Source: Streptomyces sp. WZ.A104
GTDB lineage: Bacteria > Actinomycetota > Actinomycetes > Streptomycetales > Streptomycetaceae
DNA length: 39,917 nt
Reading direction: 5' to 3'
NCBI RefSeq assembly: GCF_002382885.1
Contig: NZ_NWVL01000069.1
Span: 1-39,917, forward strand
The position numbers and the translations under genes were made by a program. The stretch's first letter is position 1; each line of letters opens with the position of its first letter. Shown piece by piece: positions 32,756-39,917 of the stretch. Under the pieces are notes generated by a model. That model was not told the origin of the DNA, ran no database searches, and saw only the letters and a list, made by a program, of their open reading frames with translations.

Positions 32756-33202
32756 ATGGCTACGGGCAGGGTCGTCCGGTTCGATGAGGTGCGCGGATAT
32801 GGTTTCGTCTCCCCCGACGGCGGGGGCTCCGATGTGTTCCTGCACGTCAACGACCTCCTCATCGACAAGTCGCTGATCAACCCCGGTGTCCTGGTCAGCT
32901 TCGACCTGGAGGCCGGAGACCGGGGCCTCAAGGCGTCCGCCGTCTCCCTCGCGAGCGACCGGGCGTCCTCGTCGCCCCGCACCGACCCGCGTCCGGCATC
33001 GGCCGCCTCCCACGCCTCGGCGCCGGACGCGAGGACGGACCTGGACGACGGCACGTGCGAGGTGCTCTCGGTCAAGGACTACACCGACGAGGTCACCGAG
33101 GCCCTGCTCATCAGCAAGCCGCCGCTGACCGGTGAGCAGATCCTGAGCATCCGGGAGCGCATGGTGCGGCTCGCCATGAGCCATGGGTGGGTGGAGTCCT
33201 AG
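32756..33202 (+). CDS. Cold-shock-domain protein with C-terminal extension
   Basis: A 148-residue protein. Residues 1-65 form a cold shock domain: MATGRVVRFDEVRGYGFVSP, DVFLHVNDL and GLKASAV, with RNP1-like GYGFVSP and RNP2-like VFLHV. A Ser/Pro linker leads to a C-terminal helical region (about 95-148) seen in larger actinobacterial members of this type. GAGGTG lies about 12 bases before the ATG, and a GTG at 32744 is in frame. It likely binds single-stranded RNA or DNA. The leader is long and A/T-richer than its surroundings. Confidence 0.85.
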   Translation: MATGRVVRFDEVRGYGFVSPDGGGSDVFLHVNDLLIDKSLINPGVLVSFDLEAGDRGLKASAVSLASDRASSSPRTDPRPASAASHASAPDARTDLDDGTCEVLSVKDYTDEVTEALLISKPPLTGEQILSIRERMVRLAMSHGWVES

Positions 33203-33214
33203 AGCTCCCCCCTG

Positions 33215-34897
33215 TCAGCCGCCGAGCAAGGCGCCCACCGCCTGACCCACCGCCACCGCAGAGGCCATGGTCGCGGTCACCGCACCCGCGTCGGCCAACG
33301 CCTGCCGCAGCCTTGCCAGCCGAGCCGGGCTCGCCGCGCCACTGGACGTCAGCTCGTCCTCGGCGTCCGCGAGCTCACGGTCCAGCCCACGGATCACATC
33401 GAGGCCTCCCTCCCCCGCGACCCCCTGCCTCTCGGCGAGTTCGGCCCGCAACTGCCTTACGGAGAGGCGCAGTTCTCGGGTCCGGGACGGATTGCGGCAC
33501 GTGACCGTGTTGTGGTCTCCGACGACAGCGACGCCATGCACCGTGCCGATGTTGACGCCCGCCGGGCTCGCACCCTGGGGGACTCGGCCCGCGCCCCGCA
33601 AGGCCGCCACGCACAGCCGCACCAACGTGACCGGCGCGGCGAACGTGGCGCCGGGAACCCGCCGGAACACCCAGGCCGTCCTGTCCCACGGGCTGCGGCG
33701 GCGCCACTCCCGCGCCTCCCGGTCGGCCCTGCGGTAGGCGGCCTTCACCGGGTGCAAGGTGTACGGCACCAACTCCAGGACCAGGATTCCGCCCTGGGTG
33801 TGCACCCGCACGAAGACGGTGACGACGAGCTCGCCGCTCCAGCCCACCACGGATATCCGCAGGTAGTACCGGCGAGCCTCGCCGCCCTCCTCGACCGCCT
33901 GGGTGCGGTGCTCCCCCGAGGTCCGCAGGATCTGCGGCCCGATGTCCCTGGCCGGCAGGCCCTCAACCGGCAGGAACACCACCTCCTCGATCTCCAGCCC
34001 CCGCAGACGGTCCCGTACCGCGTCGGTCTCGGCACGCGTGGACGGGGTCCTCAGCCGCTCCAGGGTCGGTACGAGGTGGCGCAGGATCGTCCGGTTGTCC
34101 ACCGGGCCGGGCGAGTGCCCTTCCCTGGGACGCAACTCGACCGAGAGAGACCAGGGTTCATTCGGCACGCCCACACCGCAGAACGGATTCTCCGGCCGGT
34201 ACATCACCAGGGGGGCGTGCTGCTCCTCCCGGATACGCCGACTGATGCGCCGGAACCGGGCTGTGCCACGGCGGGCGGGCACCTCTGCGCCGCGCGGGCC
34301 GAACAGCGCCGCGCCCTGTTCACCGAACCGCTCAGCGGACAGTTCGTGGTGCAGCACCCCGGCGAGCCACGTCCAGCGCAGGTGCACGACCTCGGCCAGC
34401 GCGAAAGGAAAGACAAAGGCAACAAACGCCTGGATGTCCGGCACTTCATCGCGCCCTGAACCCCAGCCCCACCACGCACCGCCCTTCAGCAGCGGCAGCG
34501 TCAACAGAGCCGCCGACGCACCGCACAGTGTGAGTACGCCTGCCGACACCGCGCGGTGCGGGGTCACCTCCGGTGCACGCCCTCTGACCGCAGCAGCAAG
34601 GACGACAAGCACAAAGGGCGGCAACCACAAAAGCACCAGCCCTTGCGTGAGAAAGCCGAACACGGCTCACAGGAGCAGGGTCACCGCCGCGAAGCCGGCC
34701 TCCGCCCGACGGGCCCTGAGGGCATGGCCGAGCACGCACGCCATGTCGGCCCCGGGCGAGGGGGCCACAAACCGCTCCTCGCAGACGTAAAGCTCGTCGA
34801 TCACCGCAGCGCGGAACGACGCATCACGGTAGGCACCGACACAGAGCAGTCGGGTGGCCGTACCCGCAGCGTCTCGGCCCAGGGGCGACCGCTCCAC
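33215..34897 (-). pseudogene. Membrane protein gene interrupted by an in-frame TGA
   Basis: A frame beginning at GTG 34897 with a strong GGGGGGAG site runs 76 codons to a TGA at 34667-34669. In the same frame, two codons later, GTG 34661-34663 opens 482 codons to 33215. The second GTG has no ribosome binding site, and the hydrophobic stretch continues across the stop (FAAVTLLL, stop, AVFGFLTQGLVLLW), so this looks like one 559-residue gene split by a nonsense change. The N-terminal part has LLCVGAYRDASFRAAVIDEL. The C-terminal part has three or four membrane helices and a long cytoplasmic region with INIGTVHGVAVVGDHNTVT-like sequence. Alternatively two coupled proteins, or TGA readthrough. 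Function unknown. Confidence 0.6.
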
Positions 34898-34944
34898 CAG
34901 CTCCCCCCTTCCGGCGGCTGAGGCATCGCTCGACCGAACGCACA

Positions 34945-34979
34945 GAAGGCCGCCCTCTCATGCATGAGAAGACGGCTTC
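34945..34979 (-). terminator. Terminator after the second tRNA-Pro gene
   Basis: An imperfect inverted repeat centred on the perfect palindrome tctcatgcatgaga (34956-34969), flanked by gaaggccgcc (34945-34954) and gacggcttc (34971-34979), lies just beyond the tRNA 3' end on the minus strand. Confidence 0.65.
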
Positions 34980-34998
34980 CGACCCGCGAAAAGCAAAG

Positions 34999-35072
<74 letters not shown>

Positions 35073-35161
35073 TTGCCCGCCTAACCTGGGGTTTCCCCTG
35101 GCCGAACGCGCATGAGAACAATACCGCACTCGGACCGGTGGTCACCAACACCATTCCGCAC

Positions 35162-35192
35162 TTGACCTCGACCTTGGTTGAGGTTGAACGCT
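35162..35192 (+). promoter_or_regulatory. MerR/SoxR-type promoter with dyad operator
   Basis: TTGACC (35162-35167) is a good -35. The dyad ACCTCGAC (35165-35172) and GTTGAGGT (35177-35184), seven of eight pairs, sits in a long spacer, as in promoters activated by MerR/SoxR-family regulators (ACCTCAA-TTGAGGT-type boxes). A -10 at 35187-35192 (AACGCT, weak) with a 19-base spacer would start transcription at the ATG of the next gene. No MerR regulator gene is nearby. Confidence 0.6.
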
Positions 35193-35199
35193 GGACGGC

Positions 35200-35940
35200 A
35201 TGACGAACACAACCGCCGCACCGGCCCACGACCACCGGCCCCTCACCGATCGGAAGGCTCCCGCCCCGGCCTTCCAGGGCCTCCCTCGCCTCCTCTCCCT
35301 GATGACCGGGGCCGAGAAGCACGCCCCCGCCGCCCACTCCACGCTGGACGCCCTGTGGGTCCTCTACAGCAGGGTGCTGCGGGTCACACCCGCCACCGTC
35401 GACGCCCCCGGGCGGGACCGCTTCCTGCTCTCCAAGGGGCACGGGCCGATGGCGTACTACGCCGTCCTCGCGGCACACGGGTTCTTCGACGAGGAGCTGC
35501 TGCCCGGCTTCGGGGCGTACGACTCGCCGCTCGGGCACCATCCGGACCGGCTGCTCGTCCCCGGCGCGGAGATCGGCAGCGGGTCCCTGGGCCACGGGCT
35601 GCCGCTGGCCGTCGGGACCGTGCTGGGATTGCGGGCCCAGGGGCTCACCGACCTCCGGGTGTGGGTGCTGATCGGCGACGCCGAGCTGGACGAGGGCAGC
35701 AACCACGAGGCCCTCGCCCACGCGGGCCCGGCCGGTCTCGAACAGCTGCACACGCTGGTGATCGACAACGCGTCCGCCACCCACGGCTGGCCCGGCGGGG
35801 TCGCCTCCCGGTTCGCGTCCGCCGGGTGGTCGGCGGTGACCGTGGACGGCCGTGACCACGAGGCCCTGTACGCGGCCTTCACCGCACCCCATCCGGGCAG
35901 GCCACGGGCCGTCGTGGCGCGGGTCGAGCCCAAGAACTGA
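35200..35940 (+). CDS. Transketolase N-terminal (thiamine diphosphate-binding) subunit
   Basis: A 246-residue protein matching the N-terminal third of transketolase. KGHGPMAYY (79-87) and the diphosphate/Mg site GDAELDEGSN (163-172) are evident; the usual GDG is GDA. It is shorter than most stand-alone N-terminal subunits (about 270-280 residues). The ATG coincides with the predicted transcription start, and only a weak GGACGG precedes it. It pairs with the C-terminal subunit encoded 62 bases downstream to transfer two-carbon units between sugar phosphates or in a specialised pathway. The MerR-type promoter suggests inducible expression. Confidence 0.88.
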   Translation: MTNTTAAPAHDHRPLTDRKAPAPAFQGLPRLLSLMTGAEKHAPAAHSTLDALWVLYSRVLRVTPATVDAPGRDRFLLSKGHGPMAYYAVLAAHGFFDEELLPGFGAYDSPLGHHPDRLLVPGAEIGSGSLGHGLPLAVGTVLGLRAQGLTDLRVWVLIGDAELDEGSNHEALAHAGPAGLEQLHTLVIDNASATHGWPGGVASRFASAGWSAVTVDGRDHEALYAAFTAPHPGRPRAVVARVEPKN

Positions 35941-36002
35941 CCACGTACGACCAGAACGACCACGCCCGACGACGTACGACCAAGCCCCGGGAGGGACCCT
36001 TC

Positions 36003-36905
36003 ATGGACACCATGCGCGACCGCTTCATCTCGACCACCACCCGGCTCCTGGACGAGGAACCCCGGCTGGCCGTCGTCCTCGCCGACATCAGCGCCGACGG
36101 CTTCGCCGCAGCGCGGCGGGCACACCCCGACCGGGTGATCAACGTGGGCATCCGGGAACAACTCCTGGTCGGGGCCGGAGCGGGGATGGCCCTCACCGGG
36201 CTGCGACCGATCGTCCACACCTTCGCGAGCTTCCTGGTGGAGCGGCCTTTCGAGCAGGTGAAGCTGGACTTCGGGCACCAGGGGGCGGGCGGGATCCTGG
36301 TGAGCGCCGGAGGCTCGTACGACTGGCCGGCCGGCGGCTTCACCCACATGGCGCCCGGTGACGTCGCCCTCCTGGACACGCTCGACGGCTGGACCGTGCA
36401 TGTGCCGGGCCACCCCGACGAGGCCGAGGCCCTGCTCCGGGCTTCGGTCACCGGGGACGACCGGGTGTACGTACGCCTCTCGCTCCAGACGAACAGGCAG
36501 CCGAGGCCGGTGGGCGGCGGCAAGGGCTTCTCCGTCGCACGCGAAGGGCGCGGCGGAACCGTGATCGCGGTCGGCCCCCTCCTCGACAACGTCCTCGCGG
36601 CCACCGAGGGACTGGACGTGACCGTCCTGTACGCGACGACCGTGCGGCCGTTCGACGCCGTCGGGGTACGCCGGGCCGCCGGTGCGTCCGCCGCGGCGGA
36701 CGTGGTGATCGTGGAGCCGTACCTGGCGGGCACCTCGGCCGCGGCGGCGGGCGAGGCGCTCATGGATCTGCCGCACCGGGTGCTGGGCCTGGGGGTGGGG
36801 CGCGCGGAGCTGCGACGCTACGGACGGATGGACGAGCACCTGACGGCGCACGGGCTGGACCCGCAGGGGCTGCGGGACCGGATCACCGGCTTCCTTCGCC
36901 CCTGA
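36003..36905 (+). CDS. Transketolase C-terminal (pyrimidine-binding) subunit
   Basis: A 300-residue protein with the transketolase central and C-terminal domains. VINVGIREQLLVGAGAGMAL (45-64) holds the conserved catalytic Glu that activates thiamine (E52), followed by HTFASFLVERPFEQVKLD. The C-terminal domain runs from about residue 175. GGGAGGGA lies nine bases before the ATG. Split transketolases of this kind occur beside sugar or antibiotic genes in Streptomyces; here no other pathway gene is adjacent, so the substrate is unclear. A LacI-family remnant follows. Confidence 0.9.
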   Translation: MDTMRDRFISTTTRLLDEEPRLAVVLADISADGFAAARRAHPDRVINVGIREQLLVGAGAGMALTGLRPIVHTFASFLVERPFEQVKLDFGHQGAGGILVSAGGSYDWPAGGFTHMAPGDVALLDTLDGWTVHVPGHPDEAEALLRASVTGDDRVYVRLSLQTNRQPRPVGGGKGFSVAREGRGGTVIAVGPLLDNVLAATEGLDVTVLYATTVRPFDAVGVRRAAGASAAADVVIVEPYLAGTSAAAAGEALMDLPHRVLGLGVGRAELRRYGRMDEHLTAHGLDPQGLRDRITGFLRP

Positions 36906-36942
36906 CCTGCCGATCCGGTCGGGCGGGCGACCGGTGGGGCGG

Positions 36943-37184
36943 CGGGCCACGCTGCGGGAGGCGGGCGGGTGCGCGAGGACATGGCGCTCGCGGGGTTCGA
37001 CGACGTCCCCGTCGTACGGGAGTCGGCGCCGCCGCTGACCACGGAGGCGCTGCCGCTCACGGAGACGGGCGAGCAGGTGATCGCCCTCGCGTCGCGGGCC
37101 GTCGGGTGCGGGGCGCTCCCGGGTACGCGGATCGAGGGGGACGTGGTGCTGCGGGGCAGCATCGGTGCTCCGCCCGGGCGTTGA
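36943..37184 (+). pseudogene. Remnant of a LacI-family regulator (C-terminal end)
   Basis: GATLREAG (from 36943, one frame) and VREDMALAGFDDVPVVRES, then PPLTT (from 36969, another frame) together match the C-terminal part of LacI/GalR regulators (typically LREAGVRVPEDVAVVGFDD, then PPLTTV), and the end GDVVLRGSIGAP matches their closing RGSCGAP. The frame change at about 36966-36969 and the absence of the rest of the gene show decay. It may be what is left of a regulator of the transketolase pair. Confidence 0.7.
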
Positions 37185-37235
37185 GCGCCCGCTCCGCCGT
37201 ACGGGGCACGGGGAGCCGGAGGTCGGGGCGGGAGG

Positions 37236-37820
37236 TCAGAGGGGGTGGTGGCCCTCCCGGTGGTCGATCTGGCGGACGAGTTCATGGGCGAGGGACTTGA
37301 TGGTGTCGAGCCCGGCCCGCCCCCAGGGGCGGGGCACGGTGTCGACGGCGCAGACGGTGCCGAGCGCGATCCCGGTGCGGTCGATCAGCGGCGCCCCGAG
37401 GTAGGAACGGATGCCTATGTCGTCGACCACCGGATTGCCCGCGAACCGCGGGTAGTCGCAGACGTCCTCCAGGACGAGCGCCTTGCGCCGGACGAGGACG
37501 TGCGGGCAGTAGCCGTGGTCACGGGCCAGGTAGCGGCCACTGCGGTTGCTGCCCGCGGCGGCGGCTCCCAGGTCCCGGCCGCCCCGGTTGCCCGCCGGGG
37601 TGTGCAGTCCGGCGAAGAACTGCCGGTTCTCGTCGATGAAGTTGACCATCGAGAAGGGTGCGGCGGTCACTTCAGCCACCTTGTCGGCGAAGGCGTCGAA
37701 ACTGTCGAAGGAGGCGTCGGGGCGTTCGCCGAGGTCCAGCGTGCGCAGCCGCCGCGCACGGGCCGGACCGTGCCGGTCGGTGGGCGTCAGAAGCATCCGG
37801 CCGGTGGCGAAGGATGTCAC
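37236..37820 (-). CDS. GAF-domain protein
   Basis: A 194-residue protein forming a single GAF domain: APFSMVNFIDENRQFFAGL (about 57-75), CPHVLVRRKALVLEDV and GIRSYLGAPLIDRTGIALGTVCAVDTVPRPWG. GAF domains bind small ligands or haem-like cofactors. The GTG at 37820 overlaps the TGA of cvnD by 4 bases, so it belongs to the conservon operon, where a GAF protein or P450 often follows cvnD. It likely modulates the conservon signalling complex. Confidence 0.87.
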   Translation of the reverse strand: MTSFATGRMLLTPTDRHGPARARRLRTLDLGERPDASFDSFDAFADKVAEVTAAPFSMVNFIDENRQFFAGLHTPAGNRGGRDLGAAAAGSNRSGRYLARDHGYCPHVLVRRKALVLEDVCDYPRFAGNPVVDDIGIRSYLGAPLIDRTGIALGTVCAVDTVPRPWGRAGLDTIKSLAHELVRQIDHREGHHPL

Positions 37821-38440
37821 GGGTGGGCTCCGAAGGTCTGCAGCGGGGCGGGCGCCGAGGTGGCGTTGATGAGGTGCTGGACGAGGGTGACCAGGGCGCC
37901 CGTGCCGGAGCTGGCGATCCGGGCGTCGCACAGGACGACCGGTACCTCGGGGCCGAGGTCGAGTGCGGCGCGGACCTCGTCGGGCTCGTAGCGGTAGGCG
38001 CCGTCGAACTCGTTGACCGCGACGATGAAGCCGATGCCGCGCCGTTCGAAGAAGTCCACCGCGGCGAAGCACTCCGCGAGCCGCCGGGTGTCGGCCAGCA
38101 CCACGGCTCCGAGCGCGCCCTGGGAGAGCTCGTCCCACATGAACCAGAACCGCTCCTGGCCCGGTGTGCCGAACAGATAGAGAACGTGCTCTTCGGAGAG
38201 GGTGATGCGGCCGAAGTCCATGGCGACGGTGGTGGCTGACTTGGACTCCACGCCTTCCAGGTTGTCGGTCCCCACACTGACCTGCGTCAGCAGTTCCTCG
38301 GTGCTCAGCGGGGCGATCTCGCTGACCGCGCCCACGAACGTCGTCTTGCCGACGCCGAATCCGCCGGCGACCAGGACCTTGAGGGCCACGGGAAAGAACT
38401 CGGAGGTTCCGGTGCTGTCAGAGCTGTCGTCGTAAACCAT
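37817..38440 (-). CDS. cvnD: Conservon GTPase CvnD
   Basis: A 207-residue Ras-like small GTPase. P-loop GGFGVGKTT (26-34), G3 GTPGQERF (91-98, with the Gln also found in eukaryotic small GTPases) and base-recognition NEFD (143-146, Glu in place of Lys). Preceded by GGAGG eight bases before the ATG. Its start overlaps the end of cvnC by 23 bases. In Streptomyces, CvnA-D form membrane-associated G-protein-like switches. Confidence 0.92.
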   Translation of the reverse strand: MVYDDSSDSTGTSEFFPVALKVLVAGGFGVGKTTFVGAVSEIAPLSTEELLTQVSVGTDNLEGVESKSATTVAMDFGRITLSEEHVLYLFGTPGQERFWFMWDELSQGALGAVVLADTRRLAECFAAVDFFERRGIGFIVAVNEFDGAYRYEPDEVRAALDLGPEVPVVLCDARIASSGTGALVTLVQHLINATSAPAPLQTFGAHP

Positions 38441-38789
38441 CGAGCACTGCCTCCAGCAGGGATCGGTCGGTGGGCGTTTCATGGAAAGCGGGAGCGTGCG
38501 CGGTGACCGCTCCGCAGGCGACCAGGTCGGAGAGGATGACCTTGGCGACGACCGCGGGCAGCCGGAGGTGTGCGGCGATCTCGGCGACGGACATCGGCCC
38601 GTCGCACAGTCCGAGGGCCACGGTGTGCTCCGGGCCGAGGGGGATGTCCGGCTCGATACCCGTGGCCATGATCAGCGACAGCAGATCGAACGCGGTGGAC
38701 GGCCGGGTGCGGCCGTTGCTCACCGTGTACGGGCGGATGAGCCGGCCGGCCGCGTCATCGAGCAGGGGCCCGTCCTGCGGGGCCGGCAT
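38418..38789 (-). CDS. cvnC: DUF742 conservon protein CvnC
   Basis: A 123-residue DUF742 protein with the family pattern RLIRPYTVSNGRTRP (16-30), LGPEHTVALGLCDGPMSVAE and VVAKVILSDL, a winged-helix-like fold. The ATG at 38789 is two bases past the cvnB stop. Acts in the conservon complex with CvnB and CvnD; exact role unknown. Confidence 0.9.
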   Translation of the reverse strand: MPAPQDGPLLDDAAGRLIRPYTVSNGRTRPSTAFDLLSLIMATGIEPDIPLGPEHTVALGLCDGPMSVAEIAAHLRLPAVVAKVILSDLVACGAVTAHAPAFHETPTDRSLLEAVLDGLRRQL

Positions 38790-38791
38790 CC

Positions 38792-39226
38792 TCACAGCCC
38801 CGGAGTGAACGGGGCCCCGGCCGGCTGCCGCAGCGGGGTCATCAGATAGGGGCGGACGCTCTTGACCAGCATCGCCATCTCGTATCCGAGCACGGCGGCG
38901 TCGGCCTCGCGCCCGGAGAGGACGGCGAGGCAGGTGCCCGATCCGGCGGTGGAGACGAACAGGAGCGTGGAGTCCAGCTCCACGACCACCTGCCGGACGT
39001 CCCCGTTGTCCCCGAAGCGGGCCCCGGCGCTGCGGCCCAGCGAGTAGAGACCGGCCGCCAGGGCGGCCATGTGGTCGGCGCTGTCGGGGTCCATGCCGTG
39101 CACGGATTTCACCAACCCGTCGGCCGAGAGCAGGACCGCGCTGCGCGTGTAGGGCACGCGTTGGACCAGCCCGCTCAGGAGCCAGTCCAGATCCGAGACC
39201 TGGCCGGACGGCATGTCGGTCGTCAT
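38792..39226 (-). CDS. cvnB: Roadblock/LC7 conservon protein CvnB
   Basis: A 144-residue roadblock/LC7 protein: SDLDWLLSGLVQRVPYTRSAVLLSADGL, followed by DHMAALAAGLYSLG, ending in a Pro-rich tail. In MglB-like fashion it is expected to regulate the GTPase CvnD. AAGGAG precedes the ATG, four bases beyond the cvnA stop. (Motif broken here: SDLDWLLSGLVQRVPY is residues 11-26.). Confidence 0.92.
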   Translation of the reverse strand: MTTDMPSGQVSDLDWLLSGLVQRVPYTRSAVLLSADGLVKSVHGMDPDSADHMAALAAGLYSLGRSAGARFGDNGDVRQVVVELDSTLLFVSTAGSGTCLAVLSGREADAAVLGYEMAMLVKSVRPYLMTPLRQPAGAPFTPGL

Positions 39227-39231
39227 GGTGT

Positions 39232-39917
39232 CTACTCCTTGAAGGTGATGTCTTTACGGGGTTCCGGCACGGCCCGGCCCGGCAGGACGGCGTCGGGGGC
39301 GAACACGCCGAGTACGGGGGCGGGGGATTCGCGTCCGCCGCCGTCCGGGGGGTGACCGTGCCGGTCCTGGGCGTAGCTGTTCGGCTGGTACGCGGCGCTG
39401 TCGTGGGCGTACGCGTCGGGTGGACGGCTGTCCGGTGCGGGAACGCCCGCCGCGGGCAGCACGCGGTCGGCAGGCGCCGGACGGGGCAGGTCGGCCGGGG
39501 CGGCCGCTCCGCGTACGGGGAGGGGCGCGAGGGTCTCCAGGGGGGCGTCGAGCGCGGTGTGACCGTCGGTGCCGGTGCGCCCGGTCCCGGTGTGGTCCTC
39601 GTATCCGCCGCCGGGGCCCTCCTCCTGGGCGGTCTGGGCCTCGGCCAGGTCGACGCCACGCCGGAAGGCCGCCATCAGCCCCGGGTCGTGCAGCGCGTGC
39701 TCGTCCTCGACGCGTGGGGCGGGTGCCTCCCGCAGCTGCGGGACCAGGTGTTCCTGGTTGCTCCGCTTCGGCAGCTCGGGCCGGGCCGCCGCCGCACTCG
39801 CGGGCCGGTCCTCGCGCTCGGGCACAGCGGCGGGCGGTGCGGGTCGCGGCTCGGGCGGCGACGCGGGGGGCGTCGGCCGGTCGATACGCTCGGCGCGCAG
39901 CGGGAGGGGCGGGGCCT
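39232..39917 (-). CDS. cvnA: Conservon sensor kinase CvnA, C-terminal tail (5' truncated)
   Basis: The last 228 codons of a gene that continues beyond the right edge. The visible part is a low-complexity, Pro/Ala/Asp-rich disordered tail with a short basic segment (AFRRGVDLAEAQ) ending in PEPRKDITFKE. Nitrate/sulfate-sensor-like histidine kinases (CvnA) of conservons end in such tails and precede cvnB by a few bases, as here. The kinase domain is outside the window, so the identification depends on order and composition. Confidence 0.8.
   Translation of the reverse strand, partial: APPLPLRAERIDRPTPPASPPEPRPAPPAAVPEREDRPASAAAARPELPKRSNQEHLVPQLREAPAPRVEDEHALHDPGLMAAFRRGVDLAEAQTAQEEGPGGGYEDHTGTGRTGTDGHTALDAPLETLAPLPVRGAAAPADLPRPAPADRVLPAAGVPAPDSRPPDAYAHDSAAYQPNSYAQDRHGHPPDGGGRESPAPVLGVFAPDAVLPGRAVPEPRKDITFKE

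Overview
The window is GC-rich actinobacterial DNA, most likely Streptomyces. Signs of this are the codon bias, many GTG starts with 4-base GTGA/ATGA overlaps, a cvn conservon, bald family, DUF309, DUF2510 and SHOCT proteins, and a LAL-type ATPase. Both edges cut genes (an SPFH protein at the left, a CvnA sensor kinase at the right). No rRNA, CRISPR array, insertion sequence or phage gene was seen.

Region 1 (1-2209) is ordinary chromosome: an SPFH protein end, an NAD-kinase-like protein, a NUDIX hydrolase and a SHOCT membrane protein.

Region 2 (2222-12489) is a compact biosynthetic locus built like a minimal non-ribosomal peptide system without an adenylation domain. The plus-strand operon encodes a class II aminoacyl-tRNA-synthetase-like amino acid:[carrier protein] ligase, a free-standing carrier protein, a 4'-phosphopantetheinyl transferase and a free-standing condensation-domain protein. 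The divergent operon encodes a two-subunit ABC exporter, a phytanoyl-CoA-dioxygenase-like hydroxylase and a DUF6271 protein. The shared promoter region carries two GGTCYAGAC operators resembling DasR (dre) sites. Inference: an amino acid is activated by the ligase, carried on the carrier protein, possibly hydroxylated, condensed with an unknown amine, modified and exported. The product is unknown. This is the best candidate here for an undescribed system.

Region 3 (about 12600-25350) is a zinc-starvation island marked by four Zur-type 15-bp boxes. It holds a cysteine-free bL32 paralogue, a CobW/COG0523 zinc GTPase, a small histidine-rich protein made of a duplicated module, a SAM methyltransferase, a three-gene PLP-enzyme operon (Y4yA-type fold-III enzyme, cysteine synthase-rhodanese fusion, SufS-like enzyme) and an aztABCD zinc importer with two AztD-like proteins. 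The PLP/methyltransferase set looks like a small metabolic pathway, perhaps for a zinc-binding or sulfur compound.

Region 4 (25543-35072) lies between two identical tRNA-Pro(GGG) genes in the same orientation. It contains a LAL-type ATPase lacking its LuxR helix-turn-helix, DUF309, a membrane protein, a DUF2264 protein whose 3' end runs into a LuxR remnant, a DUF2510 protein, a cold-shock-domain protein and a membrane protein split by an in-frame TGA.

Region 5 (35150-39917) has a split transketolase pair behind a MerR/SoxR-like promoter, a decayed LacI-family fragment, and a GAF protein with a cvnABCD conservon.
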